Shown: positions 9,003-17,526 of the stretch, one piece after another
Numbering within the stretch: position 1 is the stretch's first letter
Layout of the letters: every line of letters begins with the position of its first letter
Source: Candidatus Paracaedibacteraceae bacterium
GTDB taxonomy: Bacteria > Pseudomonadota > Alphaproteobacteria > Paracaedibacterales > Paracaedibacteraceae
Direction of reading: 5' to 3'
Assembly: GCA_019636035.1 (NCBI GenBank)
Contig: JAHBYI010000001.1
Coordinates: forward strand, 905,168 to 969,167
Length of the DNA stretch: 64,000 nucleotides
Program-made: the position numbers and the translations under genes
The notes under the pieces: model-generated
Databases searched by the model: none
Told to the model about the DNA's origin: nothing
Seen by the model: only the letters and a program-made list of their open reading frames with translations

Positions 9003-9281
9003 GTAATTTGATCTTAACTATCTAAAATAATTTAATAATGTTATTTTTCTGGGAAAAATTGCTGATAGAGAATTTTTTTTGATAGCCTTTTTCTCTGGCT
9101 ACTCAGTTGAGTTTGATAAAATGAGGGTCTATGATTATAGACATTAATAGATTCCATTCAGGATGGTTTTGATCTTATAGAACTGACCTCTTATAATCCG
9201 GCTATGCATTGGTATCTCTCGTGTGCTTAACTGTACACGTCGATCCTCAGTTTAAAGCATTGATGCAAAAGAACTTTGAGG
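9003..9281. other. Intergenic stretch without a recognisable gene
   Basis: AT-rich sequence between the AbiE and YefM/YoeB modules. No reading frame of note. The part from 9175 (CTTATAGAACTG and CCGGCTATG) resembles pieces of the intergenic sequence near 37730, but the similarity is too weak to name an element. Confidence 0.4.
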
Positions 9282-9536
9282 TTAATAATAGTAGCGGCAT
9301 TGAATAATAATAAGGTTGCTATTATCAATTTTGTAGACAAGTCTGTGTTCTTGATTGATTCTCCTCGACCACATCCCTGCGAGATCAAATTTTAGTGGCT
9401 CTGGTTTACCTATTCTGCTGTATGGTTCTCTTGTGCATTCTTTGATAAGTGTATTTATTTTTTTGAGTATGGTTTTATCCATTTGGAGTCAGTACTGGTA
9501 ATCATCCCAAGCATCATCTAGAAACAAAATGTTCAC
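9282..9536 (-). pseudogene. yoeB: YoeB toxin, inactivated (Trp16 to stop, His83 to Tyr)
   Basis: The frame starts with GTG at 9536, directly abutting the yefM stop, and is 84 codons plus stop, the same length as E. coli YoeB. It aligns without gaps: ...DDAWDDYQY, then TGA at codon 16 (9491-9489) where YoeB has Trp16, then LQMDK...KINTLIKE, KPEPLKFDLAGMWSRRI and EHRLVYKI. The ending is CRYYY, where the family has CRYHY, so the catalytic His83 is Tyr. YoeB is a ribosome-dependent endoribonuclease using Glu46, Arg65 and His83. A 66-residue product could start at the ATG after the stop but lacks the first strand and helix. Both lesions are single-base transitions. The paired antitoxin is intact. 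Confidence 0.85.
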
Positions 9537-9791
9537 TTATACCTCGGTTAAATCTCGTTTATAGATTTTGTTGTTCTCTATATCTTGTGAGGCTTTAGCA
9601 AGTCTGGCGGCATTTTGGGGGGATTTTATCAGGTAAAGAGTTTCTTCGATGGCATTGTAGTCTTCCAAAGACATCATCACAACAGGACGTTCACTTTGGC
9701 GTGTAATAATGAGTGGTGCATGATCATCGCACACACGATTCATCACTGCTGCAAAATTTTTACGTGCTTGTGTATAGGTAGTCGCATCCAT
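9537..9791 (-). CDS. yefM: YefM/Phd-type antitoxin
   Basis: 84-residue antitoxin: N-terminal Phd/YefM DNA-binding fold (YTQARKNFAAVMNRV, then PLIITRQSERPVVMMSLEDY) and a charged, flexible C-terminal toxin-binding tail (about residues 55-84). It neutralises YoeB and represses the operon. AAAGGAG lies about six bases before the ATG. The toxin gene directly downstream is damaged, so the antitoxin is now either a solo regulator or a safeguard against related toxins. Confidence 0.9.
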   Translation of the reverse strand: MDATTYTQARKNFAAVMNRVCDDHAPLIITRQSERPVVMMSLEDYNAIEETLYLIKSPQNAARLAKASQDIENNKIYKRDLTEV

Positions 9792-9811
9792 TTTCTTCTC
9801 CTTTATATACT

Positions 9812-9828
9812 ATATAAAGTACTTATAT
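9812..9828. promoter_or_regulatory. Inverted repeat, possible YefM operator
   Basis: ATATAAAGTACTTATAT is nearly a perfect palindrome centred on AAGTACTT, about 20 bases upstream of the antitoxin start. YefM-family antitoxins bind short palindromes in this position. Assignment is by position only. Confidence 0.4.
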
Positions 9829-9865
9829 GGTCAGGTCGAGTTTTAATCAGCCCACAGCAACAGCT

Positions 9866-10606
9866 TTACTCAATAACGTAGTCATGGCCTTGAGATTGGA
9901 TCGTTTTGCAGATAGCTGCGACAGCGTGATTGATCATGTCCGGATCTGTGCCACGAACCACAAGGCTAACGCCCCATTTCCCGGGAGATAGAAAAGACGG
10001 ATAGCTTCCGATCTCAACGGTGGTGTGGGTGTTCTGAATTTCTGCTAAGGGTTCGGCAATATCGTTTTCGAGAATATGGCTTTTTACGGTTATGGCGTGG
10101 AAGGTTTGTCCTATTTTGAGTGTTGGTATGATAACGTCAAACATGGCTTGCATGACGGCTGGGATACCTGCAAGACAATAAACATTTTCAATCTGAAAAC
10201 CAGGGGCGGCACTGACGGGATTTTTAATCAAAATACTGTCTTCCGGTACCATGGCCATTTTAAGGCGGGTTTCGTTCAATCGTTCGAGGTAATAGGTCTG
10301 TAGGATTTTGACTGCTTCAGCATTCGTATGGAGTTGTCGATTAAACGCTTTGGCTATGCTGGCAGCTGTTATGTCGTCATGAGTAGCCCCAATGCCGCCC
10401 GTTGTGAAAACCTGATCATAACGTGTGGACAAAGCCTGTATTGCTTCGATGATCATGGATTCAACATCAGGGATAATGCGAACTTCTGCTAAGGTAACCC
10501 CAATATCCCCCAATCGTTTTGCGATGAAATTAACGTTTGCGTCCTGGGTGCGTCCGGATAAAACTTCGTTGCCGATGATAAGAATAGCTGCGGTAGGATT
10601 TGTCAT
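9866..10606 (-). CDS. CinA-like molybdopterin-binding domain protein
   Basis: 246-residue protein of the MoCF/CinA N-terminal fold. The start AAILIIGNEVLSGRTQDAN and the TTGGIGATHDDIT block (about residues 68-80) are the family signatures of the MoaB/Mog/CinA nucleotide- and pterin-binding site. It lacks the C-terminal CinA nicotinamide-nucleotide amidase domain, so it is the stand-alone form often annotated as competence/damage-inducible protein A or molybdopterin-binding protein. Its substrate is not known from sequence. It starts five bases after the stop of the HTH antitoxin gene and is probably co-transcribed with that toxin-antitoxin module, which may be chance. Confidence 0.8.
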   Translation of the reverse strand: MTNPTAAILIIGNEVLSGRTQDANVNFIAKRLGDIGVTLAEVRIIPDVESMIIEAIQALSTRYDQVFTTGGIGATHDDITAASIAKAFNRQLHTNAEAVKILQTYYLERLNETRLKMAMVPEDSILIKNPVSAAPGFQIENVYCLAGIPAVMQAMFDVIIPTLKIGQTFHAITVKSHILENDIAEPLAEIQNTHTTVEIGSYPSFLSPGKWGVSLVVRGTDPDMINHAVAAICKTIQSQGHDYVIE

Positions 10607-10611
10607 GTTGT

Positions 10612-10917
10612 TTAGTCTCTAAGTGAGTTTTCTATGTCTTTTGGATTCTTGGAGATGGCGTACAGATAGGCCATGACGGCTTGATCTGGGTGGCGTCTGT
10701 TATGCTCCCAATTGCGAAGGGTGTATAAGTTAAATCCAAAACGTGCTGCAAACTCTTCCTGTGTCATTTTTAAAGAGAGTCTAACTTCTCTGGGAGATAT
10801 ATCCTCGGGGATTTTAATTGCCTGGACTGTTTTATGTTGTGATGTACGAGATCCCGTTTTTTTGCTTTGTGCAAAATCAAGGGCTTCTTTCATGGATTCA
10901 ATTAATCTGTTTGCCAT
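10612..10917 (-). CDS. HTH-type antitoxin (HigA/NadS-like)
   Basis: About 101 residues with a C-terminal helix-turn-helix: VRLSLKMTQEEFAARFGF followed by YTLRNWEHNRRHPD. It is the antitoxin and repressor partner of the RelE-type toxin just upstream, in the toxin-first order usual for HigBA-like modules. The ATG at 10917 is chosen because GGAG lies six bases upstream, inside the toxin's last codons; a start four codons earlier would overlap the toxin frame by 11 bases. Confidence 0.85.
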   Translation of the reverse strand: MANRLIESMKEALDFAQSKKTGSRTSQHKTVQAIKIPEDISPREVRLSLKMTQEEFAARFGFNLYTLRNWEHNRRHPDQAVMAYLYAISKNPKDIENSLRD

Positions 10918-10918
10918 T

Positions 10919-11263
10919 TTAAACTCCATAGGATTTCAGTAATTCATTAACTAACCAGTTAAGTTCTTTTTTATCAGAAGGGGATAAGTCTTCTTTTTTT
11001 GATTTTGTATAAATATCCAAAAGAAATAGAGGAACATTTTTAGAGTAAAAGAAGTATATAACTCTTGCTCCTCCTCGTTTTTCTTTCTTATTTGCTTGCC
11101 ATCTTAGTTTCCTGATTCCTCGTAATCCTGGAATAACGTCTCCGGATTCGGGCGATGATGCCAAGTAAAGTTTGAGTTCATCTAATTCTTTGTCTGCTAA
11201 GGCACGCTCGGCCTCTTTGATAAAAATAGAAGTCTCAACAATTGTAATGAGGTCAAATTCCAT
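10919..11263 (-). CDS. RelE/HigB-type toxin (type II)
   Basis: 114-residue RelE-superfamily toxin of the HigB-like, DUF1044-type branch: PGLRGIRKLRWQ, the basic KKEKRGGARVIYFFYS strand and LFLLDIYTKSKKEDLS are characteristic. Members cleave mRNA on the ribosome. The stop lies two bases before the antitoxin ATG, so the pair is translationally coupled. The frame appears intact, unlike YoeB nearby. Confidence 0.85.
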   Translation of the reverse strand: MEFDLITIVETSIFIKEAERALADKELDELKLYLASSPESGDVIPGLRGIRKLRWQANKKEKRGGARVIYFFYSKNVPLFLLDIYTKSKKEDLSPSDKKELNWLVNELLKSYGV

Positions 11264-11376
11264 AAATTAAGTATAGGTCAATGAATTACTAAGTCAATGG
11301 CTTATTTTATAAGGATTGAGATTTTTATGTTAAATATCGTAAGGTTAATCAACTTAACACAATAATAGATGGTTCT

Positions 11377-12075
11377 ATGAAATTTGAAAATCCCCTTGTG
11401 ACAGGCAAATTAATTAAACGCTATAAACGGTTCTTGACGGATGTGATGCTTGATTCGGGTGAGGTTGTAACGGCGCATTGTACTAGTACGGGTGCGATGT
11501 TGGGGTTGTTGAATGAAGGGGCTCGGGTCTGGTTGAGTCCTGCAACCAATCCGGAGCGTAAGCTAAAATATACGTGGGAGATGGTCGAAAGTGATGGGGT
11601 TAAGGTGGGTGTGAATACGTCTCATCCGAATAACTTGACTCAAGAAGCAATTGAGGCTGACCTTATTCCGGAGCTTACAGGGTATGCAAAGATCCGCCGA
11701 GAGGTTAAATACGGAACAAATTCGCGAATTGATTTATTGTTACAAGACGGAGCAAAACCGGATTGTTACGTAGAGGTTAAGAACGTTCACTTGCGCCGTG
11801 GTGTCCTTGTTGAGTTTCCGGATGCTGTGACTGAGAGAGGGGCTAAACATCTTAGGGAAATGGCGGAAATGGTCGCGCAGGGATATCGAGCTGCTATGGT
11901 TTATGTGGTGCAGCGAGATGATTGTGATCGCTTTAGCTTGGCAAAGGACATTGATCCGGTGTATGCTGCAACAGCTGCACACGTTTTTGCAGCGGGTGTT
12001 GAGGCTTATGCCTATGCCTGTGATATGCAAGACGATGGTATAAGGCTGTACCGTAACCTAACAATAGATCTGTAA
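11377..12075 (+). CDS. sfsA: SfsA family protein
   Basis: 232-residue SfsA homologue: N-terminal OB-like DNA-binding part (GKLIKRYKRFLTDVMLDSG) and a C-terminal restriction-endonuclease-like fold (SRIDLLLQDG, CYVEVKNVHL). The usual CPNTG motif reads CTSTG here. SfsA was named for stimulation of sugar fermentation genes in E. coli, but its biochemical role remains unsettled. It is followed one base later by an RluA-family gene, so the two probably form a transcription unit. Confidence 0.9.
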   Translation: MKFENPLVTGKLIKRYKRFLTDVMLDSGEVVTAHCTSTGAMLGLLNEGARVWLSPATNPERKLKYTWEMVESDGVKVGVNTSHPNNLTQEAIEADLIPELTGYAKIRREVKYGTNSRIDLLLQDGAKPDCYVEVKNVHLRRGVLVEFPDAVTERGAKHLREMAEMVAQGYRAAMVYVVQRDDCDRFSLAKDIDPVYAATAAHVFAAGVEAYAYACDMQDDGIRLYRNLTIDL

Positions 12076-12076
12076 A

Positions 12077-12757
12077 ATGACCTTAAACCTGCAAGACTTG
12101 ATTCTCTATCGCGATGCGATGATTTTGATCATCAATAAACCAAAAGGCTATGCCGTTCATAAAGGGAAGGGGCGCAAGCCTAATCTTGAGGATTATTTCC
12201 ATCAACTGCAGTTTGGATTACCGAATCCGCCGGGGCTAGGGCATCGTTTGGATGCGTCGACAAGTGGTTGCTTGGTTTTTGGACGACATGCAAAGGCACT
12301 GCGTCGTTTAGGTGTTTTATTCAGTAGCGGCCAAATTAAAAAGACCTATTGGGCGATTGTCAAGGGGCATTTACCACAAGAATCAGGTGTTATTGATTTG
12401 CCACTAGCCAAGATGAACGATCGCAAGAGTAATTGGTGGATGAAGGTTGATCCAAACGGGCAACGTGCCGTCACAGAGTACAAAGTTTTGGGTAAAACAG
12501 CCGAACATAGCTATGTAGCATTAAGCCCCATTACAGGGCGTACGCACCAATTGCGTGTTCATCTCGAGGCTTTGGGTTGCCCGATTGTCGGTGATCCTGT
12601 TTATGGACGAGAAACGCCGGATCTTGATGATGATTATCTGCACTTATTGGCACGATCCATTGAGATTCCCTTGTACCCGAAAAAAGATCCGATTTGTGTG
12701 ACGGCTCCTGTTCCGGGGCATATGTTGGCATTGATGAAGACGTTTGATATTCATTAA
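12077..12757 (+). CDS. RluA-family RNA pseudouridine synthase
   Basis: 226 residues with the catalytic motif HRLDASTSG at residues 56-64 (Asp59 is the nucleophile). Further blocks are ALRRLGVLFSSGQIKKTYWA, the ITGRTHQLRVHL block and GCPIVGDPVYG, all typical of RluA-type synthases. No S4 domain is present, so it resembles the short form acting on rRNA or tRNA; the target base cannot be told from sequence. Its ATG comes one base after the sfsA stop. Confidence 0.88.
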   Translation: MTLNLQDLILYRDAMILIINKPKGYAVHKGKGRKPNLEDYFHQLQFGLPNPPGLGHRLDASTSGCLVFGRHAKALRRLGVLFSSGQIKKTYWAIVKGHLPQESGVIDLPLAKMNDRKSNWWMKVDPNGQRAVTEYKVLGKTAEHSYVALSPITGRTHQLRVHLEALGCPIVGDPVYGRETPDLDDDYLHLLARSIEIPLYPKKDPICVTAPVPGHMLALMKTFDIH

Positions 12758-12829
12758 TTTGAGTTTCTTTGAGATCACTCCAACGTGTGTTACTCTAGGG
12801 TTAGAGTTTCGAGGGAAAGAAAAATTATC

Positions 12830-13951
12830 ATGAAAATTGTTGTGCTCAAGGAAACTGCGGCTCATGAAGCCCGTGTGTCTTTAACGCCCGAGGTCACTAA
12901 GAAGTTGGTTGACCAAGGTCATGCCGTCTTTGTTGACAAAGATGCTGGTAAATCAGCGGGGTTTGTTGATGCTGATTATACAAAATCAGGGGCAACGATT
13001 GTCAAAGATCTTGGCAAAGAGTTGGCGGATGCTGATGTTGTTACCAGTGTTGTTTTTGATGGCGTTGAGAAACTTAAGGGAGCACGAGACAATACTGTTT
13101 TAATCTCAATGATTAAACCCTATCAAAATGACAAAGCTTTAAAAGATCTGGCTAAGAAAAAAATCACAAGTCTTGCCCTGGAATTTATTCCGCGTATCTC
13201 GCGAGCACAGGCTATGGATGTTTTGTCATCCCAGGCGAACCTGGCCGGATACAAGGCAGTCGTTGATGCAGCGGCTGAGTTTGGCCGTGCTATGCCTATG
13301 ATGATGACAGCAGCAGGAACGATCCCTCCGGCGCGTGTCTTGATTTTGGGAGCCGGTGTTGCGGGACTTCAAGCGATTGCAACGGCTAAGCGGATGGGAG
13401 CAATTGTCAGTGCTTTTGACGTGCGGCCTGCGGTTAAAGAACAAGTTGAAAGCCTTGGTGCTGCTTTTGTTGAGGTTGAGGCTGAGGAGTCAGGTGATGG
13501 TGTTGGCGGTTATGCCAAAGAAATGAGCGATGACTATAAAAAACGCCAGTCTGAAAAGTTAGCTGAAGTCATTGCAAACCAAGATATTATCGTGACAACG
13601 GCTCTTATCCCTGGGAAGCCGGCTCCTGTATTGGTTACAGCGGATATGGTTAAATCCATGAAAGAAGGCTCAATCATTTATGATTTAGCTGTGGAAAATG
13701 GTGGGAACTGTGAGTTATCTGAATTTGGTAAAACGGTGACAAAGCATGGTGTCCGTATTTTTGGTTATCCAAATGTGCCAAGCCGTATCGCCTATGATGC
13801 CAGCAGTGTTTTTGCCCGGAACATCTTGAATCTTTTGAAGATTATGGTTGATGGCGATGGGGCTGTTGTTTTGAATTTTGACGATGAAATTATTAAGGGG
13901 TGTTGTTTAACCCATGATGGTGCTATCGTTCACCCCAATTTTGTTAAATAA
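12830..13951 (+). CDS. pntAA: NAD(P) transhydrogenase subunit alpha part 1 (PntAA)
   Basis: Soluble NAD(H)-binding domain I of the proton-translocating transhydrogenase, which uses the proton gradient to make NADPH from NADH. It opens MKIVVLKETAAHEARVSLTP, the alanine dehydrogenase/PNT N-terminal motif. The Rossmann site is ILGAGVAGLQAIATAKRMGA, and the mobile-loop region (GDGVGGYAKEMS) follows. The ATG at 12830 is chosen over an in-frame upstream codon because it fits the family start and follows GAGGGAAAG. Separate PntAA, PntAB and PntB genes are the arrangement of Rhodospirillum and other alphaproteobacteria. Confidence 0.93.
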   Translation: MKIVVLKETAAHEARVSLTPEVTKKLVDQGHAVFVDKDAGKSAGFVDADYTKSGATIVKDLGKELADADVVTSVVFDGVEKLKGARDNTVLISMIKPYQNDKALKDLAKKKITSLALEFIPRISRAQAMDVLSSQANLAGYKAVVDAAAEFGRAMPMMMTAAGTIPPARVLILGAGVAGLQAIATAKRMGAIVSAFDVRPAVKEQVESLGAAFVEVEAEESGDGVGGYAKEMSDDYKKRQSEKLAEVIANQDIIVTTALIPGKPAPVLVTADMVKSMKEGSIIYDLAVENGGNCELSEFGKTVTKHGVRIFGYPNVPSRIAYDASSVFARNILNLLKIMVDGDGAVVLNFDDEIIKGCCLTHDGAIVHPNFVK

Positions 13952-13963
13952 GTGAGGTTATCT

Positions 13964-14371
13964 ATGGATGTAAATTCCTTAATTGAGCGGATGGAAAAGC
14001 TCAAAGTTGCTGTGGCGGAAATCAATAACCATGCCAATAAAGTCGAAGCGTCATTGCGCCAAATGGTACAGAATACCGATGTGGCACCAACAGATCCCTT
14101 TGTCATGGGATTAACCGTTTTTGCCTTGGCCTGTTTCGTTGGCTATTACGTCGTCTGGAAAGTAACGCCGGCCTTGCATTCCCCGCTTATGGCGGTGACC
14201 AATGCGATCTCTAGCGTGATCATTGTCGGTGCTATTGTCGCAGCCGGCCCTGTTGAAATGGGAACGTCGGCGTTCTTTGGTTTCTTAGCTGTGACGTTGG
14301 CGTCAGTCAATATCTTTGGCGGGTTTATGGTAACGCAACGCATGCTTGACATGTTTTCAAAAAGCAAATAG
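13964..14371 (+). CDS. pntAB: NAD(P) transhydrogenase subunit alpha part 2 (PntAB)
   Basis: Membrane part of the alpha subunit, 135 residues. A charged N-terminal helix (residues 5-35) precedes about four transmembrane segments ([52 protein letters not shown]). It helps form the proton channel with PntB. The ATG at 13964 is preferred because GAGG lies seven bases before it. The N-terminal helix is longer than in compact PntAB proteins. Confidence 0.9.
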   Translation: MDVNSLIERMEKLKVAVAEINNHANKVEASLRQMVQNTDVAPTDPFVMGLTVFALACFVGYYVVWKVTPALHSPLMAVTNAISSVIIVGAIVAAGPVEMGTSAFFGFLAVTLASVNIFGGFMVTQRMLDMFSKSK

Positions 14372-14384
14372 ATAGGAGCATCTT

Positions 14385-15782
14385 ATGAGTGCAAGTTTTT
14401 CTTCATTTTTGTATTTGATTTCTGCTATTTGCTTTATTTTGGCGTTGAAGGGATTATCTTCTGCTAAGACATCGCGTGCAGGGAATATGTACGGTATGGT
14501 TGGTATGGCTGTTGCCATTCTCACAACGATTTTATCACCGTCCGTTGCTAGCTATAGCTATATCTTGCTCGGGCTTGTTGTCGGTGGGGGCGTTGGTTTT
14601 GTCATTGCCAAGCGCATTCAAATGACGGCATTGCCACAATTAGTTGCAGGATTCCACAGTTTTGTCGGGTTAGCCGCTGTGTTTGTTGCGGCTTCTGCTT
14701 TGTTATCGCCCGCTGCTTTTGGTATTGGGATTGAGGGCGCGGTTCATACGTCAAGTTTAATTGAAATGGGACTGGGATCTGCCATTGGTGCGATCACCTT
14801 TTCAGGCTCGCTTATTGCTTTTGGCAAATTGCAAGGACTGATTGGTGGTAAGCCATTGTCTTTTAAAGGGCAACATCAACTGAATGCTATCTTAGGTGGA
14901 TTGATTATCCTGTTAATCGCAGGATTTGTTGGCAGCCAATCTCATTTTATGTTTTGGGCTTTAACGTTCGTTGCCTTAGCCCTTGGGTTTCTCTTGATTC
15001 TGCCGATTGGTGGTGCGGATATGCCGGTTGTGGTTTCTATGTTGAACTCTTATTCCGGTTGGGCTGCTGCTGGTATTGGTTTTACCTTGAATAACCATTT
15101 GTTGATTATCACAGGAGCCTTGGTCGGTGCATCAGGTGCGATTCTAAGCTATATTATGTGCAAGGGAATGAATCGATCGATCGTCAGTGTTATCCTGGGT
15201 GGTTTCGGTGCAGAAGCAACAGCCTCGGGTGGTGCATCAGCATCCCATGAAGATCGCCCCGTCAAGGTGAGCGGGTCTGAGGATGCAGCCTTTATGCTAT
15301 CCAATGCACGATCTGTTGTGATTGTCCCCGGGTACGGTATGGCGGTTGCGCAAGCTCAACATGCTTTGCGTGAAATGGCGGATATGTTGAAAAAGGCTGG
15401 TGTCAAAGTGCGCTATGCAATTCATCCGGTTGCGGGTCGTATGCCGGGGCATATGAATGTCCTGTTGGCCGAGGCCAATGTTCCTTATGATGATGTCTTA
15501 GAGTTGGAAGATATTAACTCTGACTTTGGGACAACGGATGTGGCCTTTGTGATCGGGGCGAATGACATCACCAACCCGGCAGCCAAGACAGACAAGTCAT
15601 CACCGATTTATGGGATGCCGATTCTGGATGTGGAAAAGGCTAAGACAGTCCTATTTGTTAAGCGATCCTTGGCATCCGGTTACGCGGGTGTCGACAATGA
15701 TTTATTCTATCGTGACAATACTTTTATGGTGTTGGGAGATGCGAAAAAAGTCTGTGAAGAGATTGTAAAATCCATGGATTAA
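14385..15782 (+). CDS. pntB: NAD(P) transhydrogenase subunit beta
   Basis: 465 residues: about eight to nine transmembrane helices (to about residue 265) and a C-terminal NADP(H)-binding domain III with VVIVPGYGMAVAQAQHAL, IHPVAGRMPGHMNVLLAEA, VAFVIGANDITNPAA and SLASGYAGVDNDLFY. These are hallmark motifs of PntB. Preceded by TAGGAG. It completes the pntAA-pntAB-pntB operon, which ends in a rho-independent terminator. Confidence 0.95.
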   Translation: MSASFSSFLYLISAICFILALKGLSSAKTSRAGNMYGMVGMAVAILTTILSPSVASYSYILLGLVVGGGVGFVIAKRIQMTALPQLVAGFHSFVGLAAVFVAASALLSPAAFGIGIEGAVHTSSLIEMGLGSAIGAITFSGSLIAFGKLQGLIGGKPLSFKGQHQLNAILGGLIILLIAGFVGSQSHFMFWALTFVALALGFLLILPIGGADMPVVVSMLNSYSGWAAAGIGFTLNNHLLIITGALVGASGAILSYIMCKGMNRSIVSVILGGFGAEATASGGASASHEDRPVKVSGSEDAAFMLSNARSVVIVPGYGMAVAQAQHALREMADMLKKAGVKVRYAIHPVAGRMPGHMNVLLAEANVPYDDVLELEDINSDFGTTDVAFVIGANDITNPAAKTDKSSPIYGMPILDVEKAKTVLFVKRSLASGYAGVDNDLFYRDNTFMVLGDAKKVCEEIVKSMD

Positions 15783-15807
15783 AAAAGGGGCGGAAGCCCT
15801 TTTTTTA
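15783..15807 (+). terminator. Terminator of the pnt operon
   Basis: GGGC-GGAA-GCCC stem-loop flanked by an A-run and followed by seven T, directly after the pntB stop. Confidence 0.8.
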
Positions 15808-15823
15808 ATATTCAATTTTGATT

Positions 15824-16188
15824 TTAATCACCTTGATCATAGAACTCTATTAAGACTTCCAATCCATTAATGTGTGTCGATATTGCTGATCGGTATTTTC
15901 GTGATAGGCGGTTCTCTATATCACGTCGTATTAAGAAACTGAGGTATTTATCTTGTCTTATTAGCCCATCGTAGTCTTTTGCTGGGAATGGGGAAAGGCC
16001 GCCACCATATACCATAGGATAGGCGAAACGTGTTTTACTTAACCTAGGTAGATATCTAAGTGGCTATCTGTTGGTGCTGTATTCTCATCAAGTTCTATTG
16101 CCGATACCTGAATCTCATCCATTCTTTTGTCTTTTTGATGGAAATCAGTCTTATATTTTTTGTGAGGATTCAATTTCAGGGCGCGTTT
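15824..16188 (-). pseudogene. Frameshifted remnant of an unrecognised gene
   Basis: Two overlapping reading frames on the minus strand look like parts of one protein. The upstream frame (16188 to the stop at 16041) ends ...TAPTDSHLDIYLG. The downstream frame, open to 15824, continues with RYLPRLSKTRFAYPMVYGG and ends LEVLIEFYDQGD. The frames join near 16045, consistent with a single-base indel. No start codon with a ribosome site is visible, and the rplT terminator lies just upstream. The family is not recognised. A stand-alone 63-residue protein from 16015 is the alternative but has no ribosome site. Confidence 0.4.
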
Positions 16189-16210
16189 TTAGGGTAATTA
16201 GAGACATTGC

Positions 16211-16242
16211 AAAACAGGGGTAATTTGCATTACCCCTGTTTT
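16211..16242. terminator. Bidirectional terminator downstream of rplT
   Basis: A perfect 14-bp stem (AAAACAGGGGTAAT and its complement) around a TTGC loop, with A/T runs on both sides. It ends the rpmI-rplT transcript. Confidence 0.9.
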
Positions 16243-16271
16243 CATAGAGTCAATTTGAATGACTATATTCT

Positions 16272-16631
16272 TTATTTCGCCAAAGTCTTTTGAACTTTTT
16301 CAACAATGGACTTGAATGTTTCTGGGTTGGACATTGCCAAACCTGCCAAAACTTTACGATCCATGTCGATGCCGGCCTTGATCAATCCACCCATAAAGGT
16401 TGAATAGTTCAAGCCATATTCCCGAACACCAGCGTTAATACGTTGAATCCACAAAGCGCGGAATGTCCGTTTCTTCGCGCGACGGTCGCGGTATGCATAC
16501 TGCAAACCCTTTTCAACGCGTTGAATTGCCGGACGGAAACAGGTACCGCTTCTACCGCGATAACCCTTGGCCATCTTAATTATTTTTTTGTGACGAGCGT
16601 GTGTTGTTACACCTCTTTTGACGCGTGCCAT
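16272..16631 (-). CDS. rplT: 50S ribosomal protein L20
   Basis: 119 residues, the standard length. It starts [20 protein letters not shown] and contains [21 protein letters not shown]20 is an early 23S rRNA-binding assembly protein. It lies 19 bases after rpmI. In E. coli L20 represses rpmI-rplT translation; whether that applies here is unknown, and infC is not adjacent. Confidence 0.97.
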   Translation of the reverse strand: MARVKRGVTTHARHKKIIKMAKGYRGRSGTCFRPAIQRVEKGLQYAYRDRRAKKRTFRALWIQRINAGVREYGLNYSTFMGGLIKAGIDMDRKVLAGLAMSNPETFKSIVEKVQKTLAK

Positions 16632-16650
16632 AGTTTGTTCTCCCTAAAAA

Positions 16651-16848
16651 TTAAACGTGAAAATAAAAGGTACGAACTTTTTTGGCGAAGCTTTCATTCA
16701 TAATCGCTGTCCCGCGGGCATTGCGAATGAACTTATTGGAACGCTTACGCATACCGTGACGCTTACCAGCTTGGCCCATTTTAACCTTGCCGGACGCTGT
16801 GAGCCTAAAACGCTTTTTTGCGCTGCTCTTTGTTTTCATCTTGGGCAT
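16651..16848 (-). CDS. rpmI: 50S ribosomal protein L35
   Basis: 65 residues beginning [20 protein letters not shown], the usual L35 start. AAGAGAG lies upstream of the ATG at 16848; the frame stays open further upstream but that part is not L35-like. The C-terminus ([13 protein letters not shown]) is unusual compared with the common LSP...VKR ending. The bases from 16849 to 17058 hold no other gene that I can see. Confidence 0.93.
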   Translation of the reverse strand: MPKMKTKSSAKKRFRLTASGKVKMGQAGKRHGMRKRSNKFIRNARGTAIMNESFAKKVRTFYFHV

Positions 16849-17058
16849 TTTGTACTCTCTTATGCTTAAGTTAATGTTTTGTGTTTTGGCATGCCCGACA
16901 GTACTCTTAAAGCCTATCTCGCCTAGACACAATAATATAGCCGATCCTGATAACTCAGTTAAATAGTCCACTTATACTGAATTAACCGGCTCTAGCTATA
17001 CCCAGTGACCTGAGTATCCTCTATATATACATGATTTTCCTTGAAAATAAAAGAAAAT

Positions 17059-17526
17059 TTACGCTAGATTATCGCGTTTGGCAGCGAGCATTTCTAGGTC
17101 AGTGATTGCTTTGATTAGAATTGACGATTTATCATAGGCTTGATTGAGGTATTCAGCTGTTAGGCCTGGTGCATTTGGATACTCATGTGCTAGATGATTG
17201 CGAAGCGTTTTCAGTTCTATCCATGTTTGAACGCTGTCGATTATCTTTAGCTTTTCAAGTTTGTTGAGTCGATCAATATATGTTTGCCGATCAGATCCTT
17301 CACCAATATAGTTCAGAACTTCTGGTATTATTTTTGCGCCTAGTAAATCCTGGAGTTTAGCAAATCGCGAAATTAAAACTTCCCAGTGAGAGAAAATTTT
17401 ATCCTCTAAATTACTGGCCCTATTAGGGGTTAGAGGGTAATTTTGCTTGATTTGCTCTTTACTGTGTTCAATCCGTTTTTGATGAATTCTGGCTGTCTCG
17501 AAGAAAAGATTGAGTAATGTATTCAT
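17059..17526 (-). CDS. HEPN-domain toxin (HepT-like)
   Basis: 155 residues, mostly helical, with the HEPN RNase motif R-x4-H in LRNHLAHEYP (about residues 110-119). HEPN proteins of this type are RNA-cleaving or growth-inhibiting toxins held in check by a cognate MNT nucleotidyltransferase (HepT/MntA, type VII). The gene overlaps the MNT gene by four bases (ATGA), the usual arrangement. Confidence 0.8.
   Translation of the reverse strand: MNTLLNLFFETARIHQKRIEHSKEQIKQNYPLTPNRASNLEDKIFSHWEVLISRFAKLQDLLGAKIIPEVLNYIGEGSDRQTYIDRLNKLEKLKIIDSVQTWIELKTLRNHLAHEYPNAPGLTAEYLNQAYDKSSILIKAITDLEMLAAKRDNLA

Noticed and set aside
4574..9491. TGA read as Trp (genetic code change), suggested by TGA at YoeB codon 16 and in the membrane pseudogene
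   Set aside because: parC, sdhC and other genes stop at TGA, TGG is used normally, and the membrane frame also contains TAG.
16849..17058. L20-type autoregulatory leader before rpmI
   Set aside because: No convincing paired structure or conserved motif was found by eye.
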